Assembly (NCBI GenBank): GCA_030247885.1
Contig: JAPDRO010000004.1
Span: forward strand, 992,001 to 1,056,000
Length of the DNA stretch: 64,000 nt
DNA from: Taxawa tesnikishii (nom. ined.)
Lineage: Eukaryota > Ascomycota > Dothideomycetes > Dothideales
Direction of reading: 5' to 3'
Under the pieces are notes generated by a model. The model saw nothing but the letters and a program-made list of their open reading frames with translations, was not told where the DNA came from and made no database searches. The position numbers were made by a program, and so were the translations under genes. This document shows, one piece after another, positions 35,217-47,347 of the stretch (position 1 is the first letter of the stretch; every line of letters starts with the position of its first letter).

Positions 35217-36031
35217 ATCTAAACCAAGGGTCGGATCGAGGACTGCGGGAACGCATAATAGAATAGATAGATCAATATGGGTTCAACGACACGGTATGGA
35301 ACACGCGGACTGCAGACTTGGAGTTCCCTTTGGAGACCAGCACGTGGTTCGGTCGCAATCGATGGGCGGCCCTGTGTCAGGATTGAACTCCCAGTTGGGG
35401 GCACCACAAACTCCTGGTTTTTTTTGCTAAAGAAAAAATGGACCTCGAGGAAAAGACAGATCCCAGTTGTTGTTGTTCCTCAGTGCTGCACTAATCGAGG
35501 CGGCGAAGAAAGCCAACGTGGCGGCCATCTCGTCGTAGTACAACATGCACGTGGAACATGGAAATCGTATTTCAGCGGTTTCGTGTATTGTGTGCATATG
35601 CGATCTTCTCAAAGAGTGGCGATCTGAGTTGTCGACAACCCGATCAATGGCAGCCAAAGGGGAGAGCCTGTAGATCAGCCAGGAGCAAGGAGGACCGCAT
35701 AAAGGGCTTGCCTCGGGAAAGAACTGCGAAGCTGGTTCGAGCTGTTGCTGCAAGGCCAGAAACTGGCCAAGAGACTCGGCACGTCAAGACAGAGGATCCA
35801 TGCATCATTGTCATAATCACTTTCGGATTGGACGAAGAGGAGACGTTGTACGACCTTTGCGGATTCCCTGAGACGCTGTCTAATTGTAGGTGACGATCGC
35901 TTCATTTGTGATTCAAAACGTCAACATCAGTATTGGTGCTTGTAGTGAAATCCATGGATTGATGGGGTGCTTTCTGAGGAGGAACGGTTGCCAAATGCAG
36001 AATTTTGTTCAGTCCTGATATTAACTTCAAA
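35217..36031. other. Intergenic, 815 bp, with one repeat copy
   Basis: Between convergent genes. Holds copy B of the dispersed repeat (35322-35508). The rest shows only short frames. Confidence 0.4.
35322..35508 (+). repeat. Dispersed two-module repeat, copy B
   Basis: Module 1 at 35322-35375 (CCCTTTGGAGACCAGCACGT, then GGTCGCAATCGATGGGCGG) and module 2 at 35484-35508 (GCACTAATCGAGGCGGCG). The spacing, about 160 bp, is similar to copies C, D and E. Confidence 0.6.
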
Positions 36032-37789
36032 TCACCCACAAACAAGCCCTTCCTTCGCGACCTCCACCGTAGGCGCATCTTCCTTGTCCGCCACTTTCTC
36101 TTCTTCCACCCTTCCACCAGGTGTCAGGCCTGCTTCTCTGGTTTCAGCCTTTTCCTTTTCCAGCCTAGCCTTCTCCTTCTTGGTTAACGACAGTGCACCC
36201 TTCTGCATCGCCTCATTCGGCAGCGGCCGAATATGTGGCTGGCAGATAAACCATGGCCGCTTGCATTTCGCCACAGTCGCAAGGGAACTGGGATCCTTAG
36301 TCGGGTCTTCTTCTGGTCGGACTTCTGGCTGATCTTCTACTGCTGCAGCTTTGCCCTTTGATGCACACGCTTCGTACTCAAGCATACCCTCTTTCGTTGC
36401 AATCTCGACTAGAGTGAGAACGTTTTCGTAAGCTGCAATGTCTCCGGCTCTGGATTTTGCAAGTGCGTCTCTGATTTCCGTCCGATGCGTGACTAGAGGT
36501 CGCAGCATGTGGAAGAGATGTGCTTGCATGCAAACGAGGTTCGGTGATGTGCATTTGTCGACTTTGCCAGTTTGGCTACGACGTTCGGCTTTGCTGCGCT
36601 TTTGTTTCTTTTTCGGTGGTTGCCCTTCCTCGTCTTGTTGAGGATCGTCTTTTGGTCGTCTTTTTCTTCATTGACCTCTTGCACTGGGATTGGCGCGTTC
36701 GCTGTGGGCTGTTCTTCCGAAGCATCGCTCGGGAGGAAAAGAGGTTTTCGTTGAGGCGGTTCTTGGCCAAGAACATCGCGGTAAATAATGTCCATATACC
36801 TTCGGAGAACTGCATCCATTCTGAAACCACCCTTGCCGTCCTTGCCTCGCCAATACTCTCGCCCTTCTTGGCCGGCTGGTGGAGGTTCCGCGAAAATGGT
36901 AGGGTCGTATAGGTTGCCTTCTGCACTCATCACTCCATCCACACCGGTTTCCTGCAAACATCTTGCAATATCCTCATGCTGCAGAATGTTTCCGTTCGCG
37001 AACATGACTGTCTCGGGAGGTAGATTGTCTCTCAGATATCGCAGCATGCCCCAATCTGCCAGACCGGTATTATGTCCTTTCTGTTCCCTTCGTCTTCCGT
37101 GAACCGTAAGAATGCTGGCGCCCGCTGACAAGATCATCTTGGCGTATTCGAGTGTCTTTTCCTTTGTCTCCAGTACTCTCATCTTCGCCGTAACTGGGAT
37201 GTCCAGCTCGAGGTGCAGTTTGTTGATAAGCTCGTAAATCAGATCCCAGTCCTCTTGTAGAAACGCGCCATAATGTCCTTTCTTTGCGATTCCCTGTGGA
37301 CAGCCCAGGTTGAGATCTACCGCATCACAGAAGTGTTGAACATGCTTTGCCGCTGCAAGAAGCTCGTCCGGGTTGTTCGCGCAAAACTGCACAAAGAGTG
37401 GCCGGTCTTTCTTAGGATTGCCATCTAAGTACCTGTCCGACTCGTTGTGTTGACTGGCATGGTAGGAGTCCGGTGGAGAAGGAAGTGTAGAACGTATAGG
37501 TTGGAAATGTGATTCGCGATACTTGGGTGTGTCAGCGAACAGTCGCGCGTGGAACATCGGCGAGTAGGCAAGGAGGTCTTTCGAGGATTCAGGAGTCATA
37601 AAAGAACGAGAGAGCATACGCCAAGCCTGAAACTCGATATCAGCGTTCGCAGTGGGCTGTAGAAGGGCGAGGCTTGTTCGTTACATATTCGGACTGATCC
37701 ACCATGGGTGCGAGTATCATCTTCGGAGATCCAATGCTCTCATAGAAAGCCCTCCCATGGAGCTTGCGATGCGCTATCTGGTCGGCCAT
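36032..37789 (-). CDS. DUS1: tRNA-dihydrouridine synthase 1, frame broken once
   Basis: FMN enzyme reducing uridines 16/17 of cytosolic tRNAs. 566 residues with one base restored: exon 37789-37685, 58-bp intron, exon 37626-36032. Key blocks: KMILAPMVDQSEYAWRMLSR (FMN-binding start of the barrel), FVQFCANNPDELLAAA, VDLNLGCPQGIAKKGHYGAF with catalytic Cys, PVTAKMRVL, LTVHGRRREQKGHNTGLADW and VMFANGNI, GVMSAEGNLYDPTIF. The slip near 36562 lies in the C-terminal region; a restored base gives AKVDKCTSPNLVCMQ, as expected for this helical domain. A Lys-rich tail ends the protein. In-frame upstream codons exist before 37789, which might add a targeting sequence; I chose the family-typical start. Confidence 0.93.
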
Positions 37790-38634
37790 GGTGTTGTATG
37801 CTGTGCGAACGCTGCGTGGTCCCAAGCGGAAGAGGCGGGTGGAACTTGTTAAAAGGAAAATCTTTTCCTGAGTTATCTGGAGTGGCGGCGCGACGAAGGA
37901 GGGATGTTTGAGTGAGGAGATAGTCTTACGCAAGCCACACGACCTAAGAGTATACAGCATGTGGAGTTTGACAGGTAGTGAGCGCTCCAAAAACGAAGAA
38001 GCTCTCAGTCGCCCATGCAGGGTCGAGGTCGTTGCATTGTGTGGAAGCTTGGCACGATCCTAGTCGAGCCGAATCGGGAATTACTCGATCTAAAACGGTA
38101 GCTGGAACGCCACGTGCGAATGTCGTGCATGTCAGATCTGAAACATGGGGAGATGTTGATCTACAACTTCACTCCATCAGAGCATTGTTGGCCGTTTCTG
38201 GTCTACGAAAGAAGCGGCTATCTCGGGGACTCACGAAATAAGCAGAATCAACCTTCTGTGTTCTTGTAAGGGCAGCCGAACAGCTCTCCTCCTAAAGAAT
38301 ACTCAGGGCGCCAAAACAGCTTGAAGAGAGCAATTAAATCAATTCAATAGAATACATTTTACATCTGCCAGCTCAAGCTTCTACCGCGCTTCACAGGTGT
38401 CTTGTTATGTCAAGCAGGTAACCAAGTGATAAGGTACCAGAAGAGCTGTTCTCTCCCGGCGTTGTTGTAACGGGTTGCGTCTCTCGGTCGTTCCTGCGCA
38501 TTGAAAATTCAGAGCAGTATTGCTTTGAACTCTTCGGGTAGGCTTCATGACCATCACTGATAACCTGAACACCGTCTTACACTCTTGGCGCTGTTCAGTC
38601 GCACTGCAAGCTGCTATCATCCAGTCTTGCTATT

Positions 38635-38738
38635 CAGTTATATCCGCCGTCTCGCTGTCCCGCTTGTGGTATAGCGACCATTGGCATTGCCGGTCAGTTA
38701 TTTCCGCTGGCTCATCATCCCAGCTGTGGCCATAGCGG
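38635..38738. repeat. Degenerate direct repeat, 60-bp period, two copies
   Basis: CAGTTATATCCGCCGTCTCG at 38635 and CAGTTATTTCCGCTGGCTCA at 38695; both continue into TGTGG..ATAGCG. About 75 percent alike by eye. Confidence 0.6.
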
Positions 38739-39100
38739 GCTTCGTTGGCGAACGATCAGCGCATCTATCCTCAAAGCAGCCAGAACTTGCTCAAGCATTC
38801 GTTCTGTCATCTCATCTTATATTCCACACTCTTCATGGATAGCCATCATAAGTATATGATTGTGTATCAATCTTTGGCAAACTGACCCTTCCGATGCGAT
38901 CCTGATAGGTCCGGTAAGTGTACGATCGTTGATGGTTGTTGTATTGCTGTTGCATCGCTGCGGCTCTTATATATGCTCATCGCTTTGGGCGGGTATCCAG
39001 GGGATCCCACTGCTTTGAGAATAGCCCCGAACGCAGCAGTAACTGCGGTGATTCTCGCATGGACGTGCCAGGTTCTGTCATAGCTGGGACCCTTGAGACC

Positions 39101-39191
39101 AGAGGATAAAAACGCTGCTCTTCTCTTCGAATCCTTCCTTCCCTTCTTCTTCTCTTTCTCTCACAGCATTGCCAACACACTCTCAAGAACA
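39101..39191 (+). promoter_or_regulatory. Putative core promoter and first leader exon of the repeat-exon gene
   Basis: GGATAAAAACG (TATA-like, about 39105-39115) is followed by a CT-rich tract and a CAACACACTCTCAAGAACA stretch just before a strong donor (GTAAGTATC) at 39192. A matching acceptor, CTAACATATTGTTACAG, ends at 40177, 55 bp before the start codon. This would make a 986-bp intron in the 5' leader, or several smaller ones. Inferred from signals only. Confidence 0.4.
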
Positions 39192-40232
39192 GTAAGTATC
39201 GCACCTCCCTGCCTCATCACTGCCCAACGCTCCTGCACCTTCATCCTCATCTATCCTAATTCCCATCGCAACATCTGCTGGCGGCTTGGATCCGCTGCTG
39301 CTGCTGTCGTCGCTGTCATTGCTTTGGGCGTCATTGCACGGAGGCCACTCAACGTAATATGCACCGGACCCAACTGAACGTCAACACACCGGACTGGAGT
39401 CGAGGTTTGCCTTGACATAGTCCATCGTGACCAATAGGTATGTTGGAATGAGAACAGCCTTGTTCCTCGACCTCGCTGACCTGCATATAGGCTCGCCCTC
39501 GACCGCCCTCAGCGGCGTCGATGGCATTGCCATCATGCTGCCCGTGTGACTCAGTCTTCGCATTGCGATAACATCGCGACCATTGCTGCAGGTATTTTTC
39601 GAGAGCTTCCTGTTTTCCATCGGCATCACTGACCGCTCCGCAGGCTGTCACTCATGCGGTACCCTGCCGTCGCGGCATGGTACTGGACCGACAGCAACCT
39701 GGACGTCTGACAAGGCATTGTCGCTGCGTTGTAAGTATCTCGAGAACCCTTACTGCCCTCAACACCCTGCTGACCATCAAGCCTTCGGGTCTTCAGTAGG
39801 CAACCTGTCGCCACTCGCCTTACCGCTTTGCCACCCGTGCCTCCACCGACTTGTGTTATCATAATGTACTATACCTCTCAGCAAGGGCTCTTGGGGATAC
39901 ACTGAGTCTTTCTCCAATGGCGGCCTGCGACCATGACGGCCCTCACACTGGACAGCCCCCGAAATGTTCCTTCCAGGATGCCACATACCTGAACAATGCT
40001 TCGCCTTGGGATTGCACCTTGTGCCTCCCTGGATGCTGGCTTTGAGATCAATCCTCGCTCTCCGACTTGATAGCCCACAACCATCGCCGCCAGCGGACCT
40101 AACCTCACCCTCCTTCTCATTTCACACTACTGCCCTCCACTGTCTGCTGTCTGCATTGTGCTAACATATTGTTACAGGATCAGTAACCCCAAGCTTATTT
40201 CAAATACCACAAATCCACTAACTCTTGACAAG

Positions 40233-42013
40233 ATGGCCATCCCACATTACATGCTTCCAACTGTCGCCTCTGAAGCTCGTTAGTCTACTATCTGAATGCG
40301 AAGTGTTTCCCAAGCTTACCGTTATGCAGGTGCCGCCCCACGAGTGAACGACCGCGCAGTTGTCCGCAGCACTGCTGCCAGCCTTCGCGCTCCGGCCGTC
40401 GGCTCTCTCGTCCGCGTATGTGCTGGTCCTACCGCCTCCTGCTACAATACTGACGCTTTCCAGCCTTCCCCTTCTTCTGGTGATCGCCGCCACAACGGTC
40501 GCCCATCTATTCGCCTCGCCGGAGGACCATCTGTCCGTCTGGTTTCTGGCCCTCGGGAGGCCATCACAACAACAACTCCCGCCACTCTCTCCGGCGATGA
40601 GCAGCCGGTTGAAAATGCTCTGCCTCCACCCGGTGTCTGTGTCCCATCCAGCACCAACTGGTGTGTCGACAGTCACCCTACTGTCCGACTCGTGTCCGGC
40701 CCCCAGGAGGCCACTACAACACCATCTCCTGTCTCTCTCTCCGGTTCCGAGGATCCGGATCTGACACAAAATCCTCCACCACAATGCCAGGTCTCCGCCT
40801 CGAGCGAGAACTGGTCGGTTTTCGGTTCGCCAACAATCAGAATCGTGCCCGGCCTGCAGGAGGCCACTACAATCGACAATCCTGCCACTCCTTCTCTTTC
40901 GGATGACGGACTGGACGCAGATCCCGAATCCAACTACACTCTCTTGGGAGCACCCTTTGCCACTCGCTCTTCGACTCCAAGGACAAGCCGGATTACTCCC
41001 GGGACTGGACCATGGTGTCCTTTACGGATTTCGATCCCTACACCGGCTTCGGGATGCCAATCAGGCACAACTTCAGGAAGTCACCTCTTCCACGGGACCC
41101 CTCTGTCCAAAGGGTTCGCCCATCCACTCGCGCCCCTTCCTTTGTCTACCTGGATGCGGACAATGGTTGGGATGATGATGACCTGGCCTCGGATGTCGCC
41201 CTGGCCATCAACTCCGGCCTTGGTTCAAGGCTTTCCTTGTATGTGTGCCAGCTCAAGTAGTGCGCCATACCCATGCAGTGTACTAACAGTGTGTAGCGCT
41301 TGCCCAACTCACGACAATCCTTCGGCTTTCGTTCAGCTGGCCTCCAATTACGCTGCCGACAACTCTTCCGGCTTTGAAGAGTCTTCATTGTATGTTCCCT
41401 GAACCTGTTAGCCATTCATCGTAATGCAAGACACTAACAGTGTGCAGCACTCCTTCTCTTGGCAACACTCATTTGGTCTCCCTCTCGCTGGCCGCTTCCG
41501 ACTCCGCCGACTTCTCCTCCTCGTCTTGGTCTCCTTCCCTCCAGGGTACCGAACTCCTCGACGAGCCTTCGCTTTTGGATGGAGAGTCATTCCCATCGTT
41601 TGAACACTTCCGGGACGACATTGCCCGCATCACCGATTTGGCCGCCCGCTCTCTCTTGGACGACGAGGGCTTCCCTTCTTTCAGCCAATTCGCCGACGAC
41701 ATTCACCGTATTTTCGACCACTCGCTTCCGGACCATGAGTCCGAGACCAATCTCTCGTTTTCATCGTAAGCAATTTCCACCCCATACTACACTATTGCAA
41801 TGCAAAGTACTGACAGCGTGTAGGCTACCATCGCTAGAGGGCACCAACCTCGACAGTCTTTCGCTTCCACCGGAGGATACGGACAACCACATGCCGACGC
41901 TCGACGGCTCTCATTTCGACGACTCGCTTTCGGACGACGACATATCCGGATTCCCATCGTTTGACGACTTCGCGCCGGTCATTCGACAGATCGCCGCTCG
42001 TTGGACCGATTAG
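40233..42013 (+). CDS. Unknown protein built of repeated exon/intron units, frame broken once
   Basis: 518 residues with one base restored near 40960. Exons 40233-40278, 40330-41238, 41297-41389, 41448-41765 and 41824-42013; introns 51, 58, 58 and 58 bp. The middle holds three units of about 50 residues with the core PTVRLVSGPQEATT and variants (PSVRLVSGPREAIT, PTIRIVPGLQEATT), each followed by an acidic SGSEDPD-like segment. The C-terminal part holds three copies of FPSFEHFRDDIARI (also FPSFSQFADDIHRI and FPSFDDFAPVIRQI) among acidic LLDDEG-type stretches. No signal peptide, membrane span or enzyme motif is visible. I recognise no family; it looks lineage-restricted and expanded by internal duplication. 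Confidence 0.65.
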
Positions 42014-43621
42014 CTGACCCACACACGCTCGCTCCAACAACACCAAAGGTCATCATCAACACTTTTGCATCCAATCACCATCTTTACCGACTATTCGCCT
42101 GGGAATACGTCGACATATCCTGGCTCACTCCTTACACCAGGATCGTCACCCATTTTTCTCATTGACCGACCAGACCTCGACTCCTCCATCGACCTGAACC
42201 TGAGTTGCAACGAAGTGGAAGGGTTCATGATGAGCCTTGTTACGACTTAGCTGAAGCTGAAACTGCAACGAAGGGGACGAGAGATGTGCTGGATCCAGGA
42301 CGAGGCTGAAGCCATTCGCTTTTTCCGTGCTGCCGCAGAAAATCCTGACGAGGATTGGCACCACTCCCTTTGGATCTCGGACACCTTCTTGGCTTGAGGC
42401 ACCTCGAAGGACCAGACCATCGGACTTCTCTTCATTTCGCCGGGGGCCCCTCACTGCATGTCAGGAGGAACAGAGGCAAGAGTCACCCACCCATAGCTCA
42501 TCCGAGCCGGGGACGTTCGAGGTTGGTGGTGGTGGTGGTGGTGAAGATTTCCTTTGTTTTTCCTTATAAAAGAGAAAGATATTGCTTCTGCCAGCGACAC
42601 CCGGGCGGGGGTCCTGGACCAACAGAGGTCGTACAAAAAACTTGCAAAAGGTGACGAAAATGCGGAGGCAAAAAATTCTGAGGCTGAGAGTGCCGGGGAC
42701 GGTCTTTTCCTGTACTTACATAGCTTTATATAGACACTCATTGGCCATGTGCCACTTGCCGTTAGAGGGGAGGCTGCTGACGATTCGCAGGGTAGTGAGC
42801 GCAGAGCGGACAGGTGGCGAAAGCCAGCAAGAGGAGGCCACTGGTACATCGGTCGAAGAGACTGGTTGCCGGAGGCTTTTCATCGACCTTGCAACAGGGA
42901 GAAGAGCACAACGGATGAATGGTCACCAGAAATGATGCTCCGGATCCTTCCACCTTCATTCGCGCCGCTCCCCGTCGCCTTGCACTCTTCGAGCGTGCTA
43001 ACCATGGTGAATGCGCTGATGCTGTAGTTGTGATTGAGCAGTCATGATTGGAAAGCGCCATGCGAAAAAGCGATGATTGTTCAGTATACGCAGAAAGTTT
43101 GACTTGATGAGATTGCTGTGCCTGTTTGTAGTGGAGACTGGAAAGTCGCAGCCTCAGGTTGCGCTGCTCGCTCAGGCTCGGCTGTTACGCTCGGCCAATC
43201 ACTCTCTTCTTTCTCTCTCCCCATACTTTTGACAGCTTCAGGATACCTGCCACGCAGACATCGATGCCTTGGGCGACGTAGTCGAGCATCACACATGAAA
43301 CCTATCCTTTTCTCGCGTTCCCAACTCACAAAGAGATCTGTAGTGCTAGTGCTGCGTTGCTGCCGACAACCGTTTCTGTAAGCAGAGTATAACTACACCA
43401 AAAGCCCAACTACACATACCATGACAGCAAAGCAGCAAAGCCCGCATTGTCTACCTGTATCAAAAAGCAAAGAGCAAGCTTCGCACCACATAACGCCCCG
43501 CCGTTCCCATGCATTCCATGTCCTCCCAATTTTCCATCCTCGTCTGCAGCAGCGCTTCGGCAAACCTCTGCAGCCTCTGCCCCCACTTATGCAGCCTCCC
43601 GCAGCCCCCTTTCCAGTCCCT
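42014..43621. other. Intergenic, 1.6 kb, between convergent genes
   Basis: Contains a (GGT)n run at about 42524-42544. Several 60-130 codon frames overlap on both strands; none is conserved to my eye. No dispersed-repeat copy seen. Confidence 0.4.
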
Positions 43622-46600
43622 TTACTCCCAAATCGGCGCAACGATTTCAGCCGCCCTGTCCACCACAGCCCTCACGCGATCTGCCAGAACCCTGCTACTC
43701 GCGCACTCCACCTCCAGTTTCTCTAACCACACCTGCACAACGTGCTTATCGCACTTGACCTCCAGTCCTGGCACTGGAATGCCCATCCTATGGAGACGAT
43801 CCAACTCTTCTGCTTCCGCGCGCGCTCTTGTCTTCTCCGCTGCGATGGGGTCCGAGTCTGTCTCCGTGGCGAGGGACGCGGCGAGGCGAGGTTTGGCGAT
43901 GGGTGCAACGGCATCCTCGCCAAATTGTGCTTCAAGGAACATGCAAAGACGGGAAAGGCGCTCTTGCGGCGTGGTGTTGGCGTAAGGGTTGCGGCCTGCT
44001 TGTGGGGAATGGGAGTGGGAGTGCTGTTTTGAGGATTCTACGGGCAGTAATCAGTAAAAGAACCTCCGAGTAGTGAAAGGGTCGAAGGGAGGGAATAGAC
44101 TGGGGAAACTTACGCTTAACGGCGGCAGGGCTGGTCTCGACCGAAAAGAGTACAGCCATGACTGCGTCCGCGATACCGTCGTTCTGGATGTTGCCTTCCC
44201 ATTCCACCTCAATTTCTCCTTGCTCTTTCACTTGAACCCGCACCGCGCCCATGACCTCGAAGGTAGTGCCGACGTGGCGAGAGATTTCCTCGTCGGCGTC
44301 TTCGGTCTTGGTTTGGCCGTTGGTGTCAATGTTCATCTTGACGTCGTTGCCGTTCATTTCTGGCGTTAGAACCTTGAGCGTCCCAAACGTGCCTTCAAGA
44401 GCCCATCTGATGAGGTCCACACCGGCATACGACAGCGTCAACCGTTGACGGCAGACGATGGTGGTCGTAGTCAAGCCGGCATACTCTTTGAGATCTTCCG
44501 GAGCCATAAGACTGAGCTTGAAGTCGTTCTGCACCAGTACGCCTGAAATAATCTGTCCACCAGTGTCTATGCGGGGCTTCTTCTCTTCCAATCCCTCTTC
44601 CTCGAGAGACGATGGGGGTGACGGCAAAGCTGCAGGTATCTGGATCTGATCCGCGAGACGCCCAACGACATTGACAACTTTGTCCTGCCGGAAGGGAATG
44701 CGAAGCTGCTCGGTGTTGGCAGGAGAGAAGACTTTGACCGGTGTGGTTTTGTTGGCATTGAGGGATAAGAGCTTCGACTTGAAGCGCATCATGTTCGTTT
44801 TCTCGCCATGAACAAGAATCTGCAAATTACGGCGTCAGTGTTACCGTTCACATCAGGGCGGGAGTTGGTGAATCTTGCTTACCACCACAGGTGCACCGAC
44901 TTCTTCCACAAACTCTCTGTTCTCGGTGCCATCAACATGCGCGGCAAAACTGTACTCCGCAACGGTGCAGCGCCTGGGTATCATGACCTTCTCGCCCTCG
45001 GCACCAGCCTTGGCGCCCCTGGCACCGACACCCTGCACTCTTCCCCGGTTCTAGCTGTCATAACCGCCTGGATGCTCTCCGGCTCCGTTAAGATCTGCTT
45101 CGCCATGGTGCCTTCGACACTGTATCCGGTAACGATGACGCCGTTCTTCGGGTCAGGAGCCCATCGCTCAAGCAGCGCGCGAGAAACACCGTTCTGCAGC
45201 ATACCAGGGAAGCCAGCATCACGCAACCACCGACATCATCGAAGCGGTCCAAACTCTTGAGGCTTCGAATCCAGCGGAAGTCCCACGGTCCTCCGGCGGC
45301 CTTGTTTCCGTCCTTGTCGCCATTTGCGGCCTCGGCAAGTCGGTTCTGAAACATGTTCCGGATGTTGTCGTTCATGGCGTCGATGTACGTCTGGTAGACT
45401 ACCATACACTTCTTGGCCAAGCTACTGGCGTAGTATATGGGGTATTTCCGGTATTCAGGATGCCGGTTCCAGTAGTCCTCCAGAATGAGCAACAATTCCT
45501 GCGCTCTACCGATGGCGAACACGGGCATCAGGACTCGGCCTCCACGGTTGAGAATTCCGGTTAGGTTCTTCATGAGCGCAGTTTCTCTCTCTACCCGGGG
45601 TATGTGCGACGCGACCCCGAACGTGGATTCGGTGATCAGAACATCGACTTTGATGCCTTTTGGTATGGTTGCTGGAATCAGATGTCGGTCGTGTTCTCTG
45701 CTGTAATCACCGGTAAAGAGGATGCTAAGACCAGCAATCTCGATCAAATACATGCACGCTCCGAGAACATGACCGGCCGGGTATGGTGTAAAACGGATTC
45801 CGTTATGAGTGTGAGTCGTGTTGAAAGCGACTGTCTGGATGAGGGGAGTGTGTTCAGCATGTCCTGTTCGGTGAACAATGCCGATAGATGTTCTGAAGCG
45901 GTTTGCGTGTTCCTGCATCATGTCAACGATTAGAGTAGGAGTACCAGCATCGCGAACTTACTGTACACGAACGGAATCTTGCATGAGCCATTTGTAGATG
46001 GCCTTGGTCGGATGTGTCATGTAAACCCGCCCATTGAAGTTGGTCTTTGCTAGGACGAAGGGCAGCGAGGCGGCATGGTCCATGTGGAAGCTAGAATCGT
46101 ATCAGCATGCTGCCTCTCCGTCTTGAGAATAGTTTCGCTTTGACAAAGACCTAAGTGCAAGGGGCAGGCATGCGATCACAGGAACCAGGAGTGGAAGTAA
46201 AAATGTTGCATTTCGTAACTATGTACATTCGTGCAGTCCAGGCTCCTGTCGCAACACCATTCTCTCCTGCCTATCAGGCCGAATAAGGATAGGAGATGAA
46301 GGCACAAAAAGTGTGACGAAGACGAGCGAGCGGTGCTTCCTGTGACCACATGCCTGGTCGCCATGTAGATACCGAGCGACAAGCGCTGTCGCGCTTACAA
46401 ATAAAAGAAGAAAACACTTACTGAGTGACGAGGAGCAGATCTACAGTACTGAGATCGAAATCATCGTAGAAGGGAAGCGAGGCAAACCCGTCGTACGCTG
46501 GATGTACGCCTGCATCAAGCTAGACAGACACTTAGCTTCTCTTCGCAACCGCAAGATAGCCAAGCGTACCATGACCGTCTTCCCCTTGTATTGTATGATA

Positions 46601-46719
46601 TGGCAAGATCTCCCGACCTCATTTCCACCGCCCAAGGCGATGAAGAGAAGCTCGTCCGAGGGGTCTACTGGGTCCTCCTCTTCAGACAGCGTATTGTCAA
46701 GCTTGCGCTTGGCAGCCAT
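43622..46719 (-). CDS. YSH1: Cleavage/polyadenylation endoribonuclease Y SH1 (CPSF73), frame broken three times
   Basis: Zinc endonuclease that cuts pre-mRNA 3' ends in the CPF complex. 843 residues after restoring three bases: exons 46719-46570, 46519-46422, 46090-45962, 45912-44883, 44819-44114 and 44037-43622; introns 50, 331, 49, 63 and 76 bp. Metallo-beta-lactamase motifs: [15 protein letters not shown], the [10 protein letters not shown] block, [13 protein letters not shown] (Zn ligands), [28 protein letters not shown]. The beta-CASP part includes [37 protein letters not shown] and [16 protein letters not shown]-terminal CPSF73-100_C domain follows. The slips are near 45843, 45207 and 45043, all at or beside runs of G or C. 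YSH1 is essential in yeast, so true inactivation is unlikely. The 331-bp intron is the longest well-supported coding intron in the window. Confidence 0.96.
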
Positions 46720-47347
46720 GATGGGCGCGGGTGTATGTTTGTTGCTGTTGCTGTGTTTCTAGTTGGACGCTCAAAAGTCGTGTCTGTCGTTGTGCTTGAC
46801 GACGGTAGTGGGCGCGTTACGCGACCTGTGCTGAGTCGGCAGTCACGTTGAAGTCGCTGCAGCTGATGACGATCAAACCATACGCCTGGATGCTAGTAGT
46901 GGACGAAGAAATGAAGGAAAGATAGAGATGGATGTGAAGTCGCAAAGGTAAGCTCTAAGCTCGGGGGCAGTTGCGGAAGTTGCCGCTCGACGAATCTCTC
47001 GAAGCATGTGAGCACGGCAAGTCTCTTGAAGCATTGTTGTTGGAAGTTTCCCTACTATGGACAACAATACCTTTATCCACTGAAACTACCGCGTCTGAGC
47101 GCTTGCTGCATCTGCTCCGCTCGTGCCAGAACTCTTCACCACCGAGCTTTGCCTAGCAGGTTCCGCGCCCATGGTCGTCATATAACACCAGTGACTGCCT
47201 GCCCGCCCAGGGAACCTCTCGCTGCTCCTCCTCATCCTCCTCCTCCTTCTCGTCTGCCGCACGCGACTGCATCTGCACTTCCCTAACGCACGACCGCCAC
47301 GACTGTCGCTATAGCCACTCTTTGTCTTTCCTTCAGAAGGCGCAACC
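46720..47347. promoter_or_regulatory. Divergent promoter region, YSH1/TAF4, 628 bp
   Basis: Lies between two genes for general mRNA-synthesis factors. A GA/CT-rich stretch precedes TAF4 (about 47200-47340). No distinct element could be assigned. Confidence 0.4.

Larger units (their letters stand above)
37790..40232. other. Intergenic, 2.4 kb; probable leader region of the next gene
   Basis: No conserved protein found. Includes a 60-bp-period degenerate direct repeat (38635-38738) and, from about 39100, a likely promoter and spliced 5' leader of the repeat-exon gene. Confidence 0.4.

Noticed and set aside
36520-37102. Plus-strand frames over DUS1
   Set aside because: Antisense shadows of a clearly conserved tRNA-modifying enzyme.
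46091-46421. snoRNA hosted in the YSH1 intron
   Set aside because: CTGA occurs, but no paired C box (RTGATGA) with a terminal stem was found.
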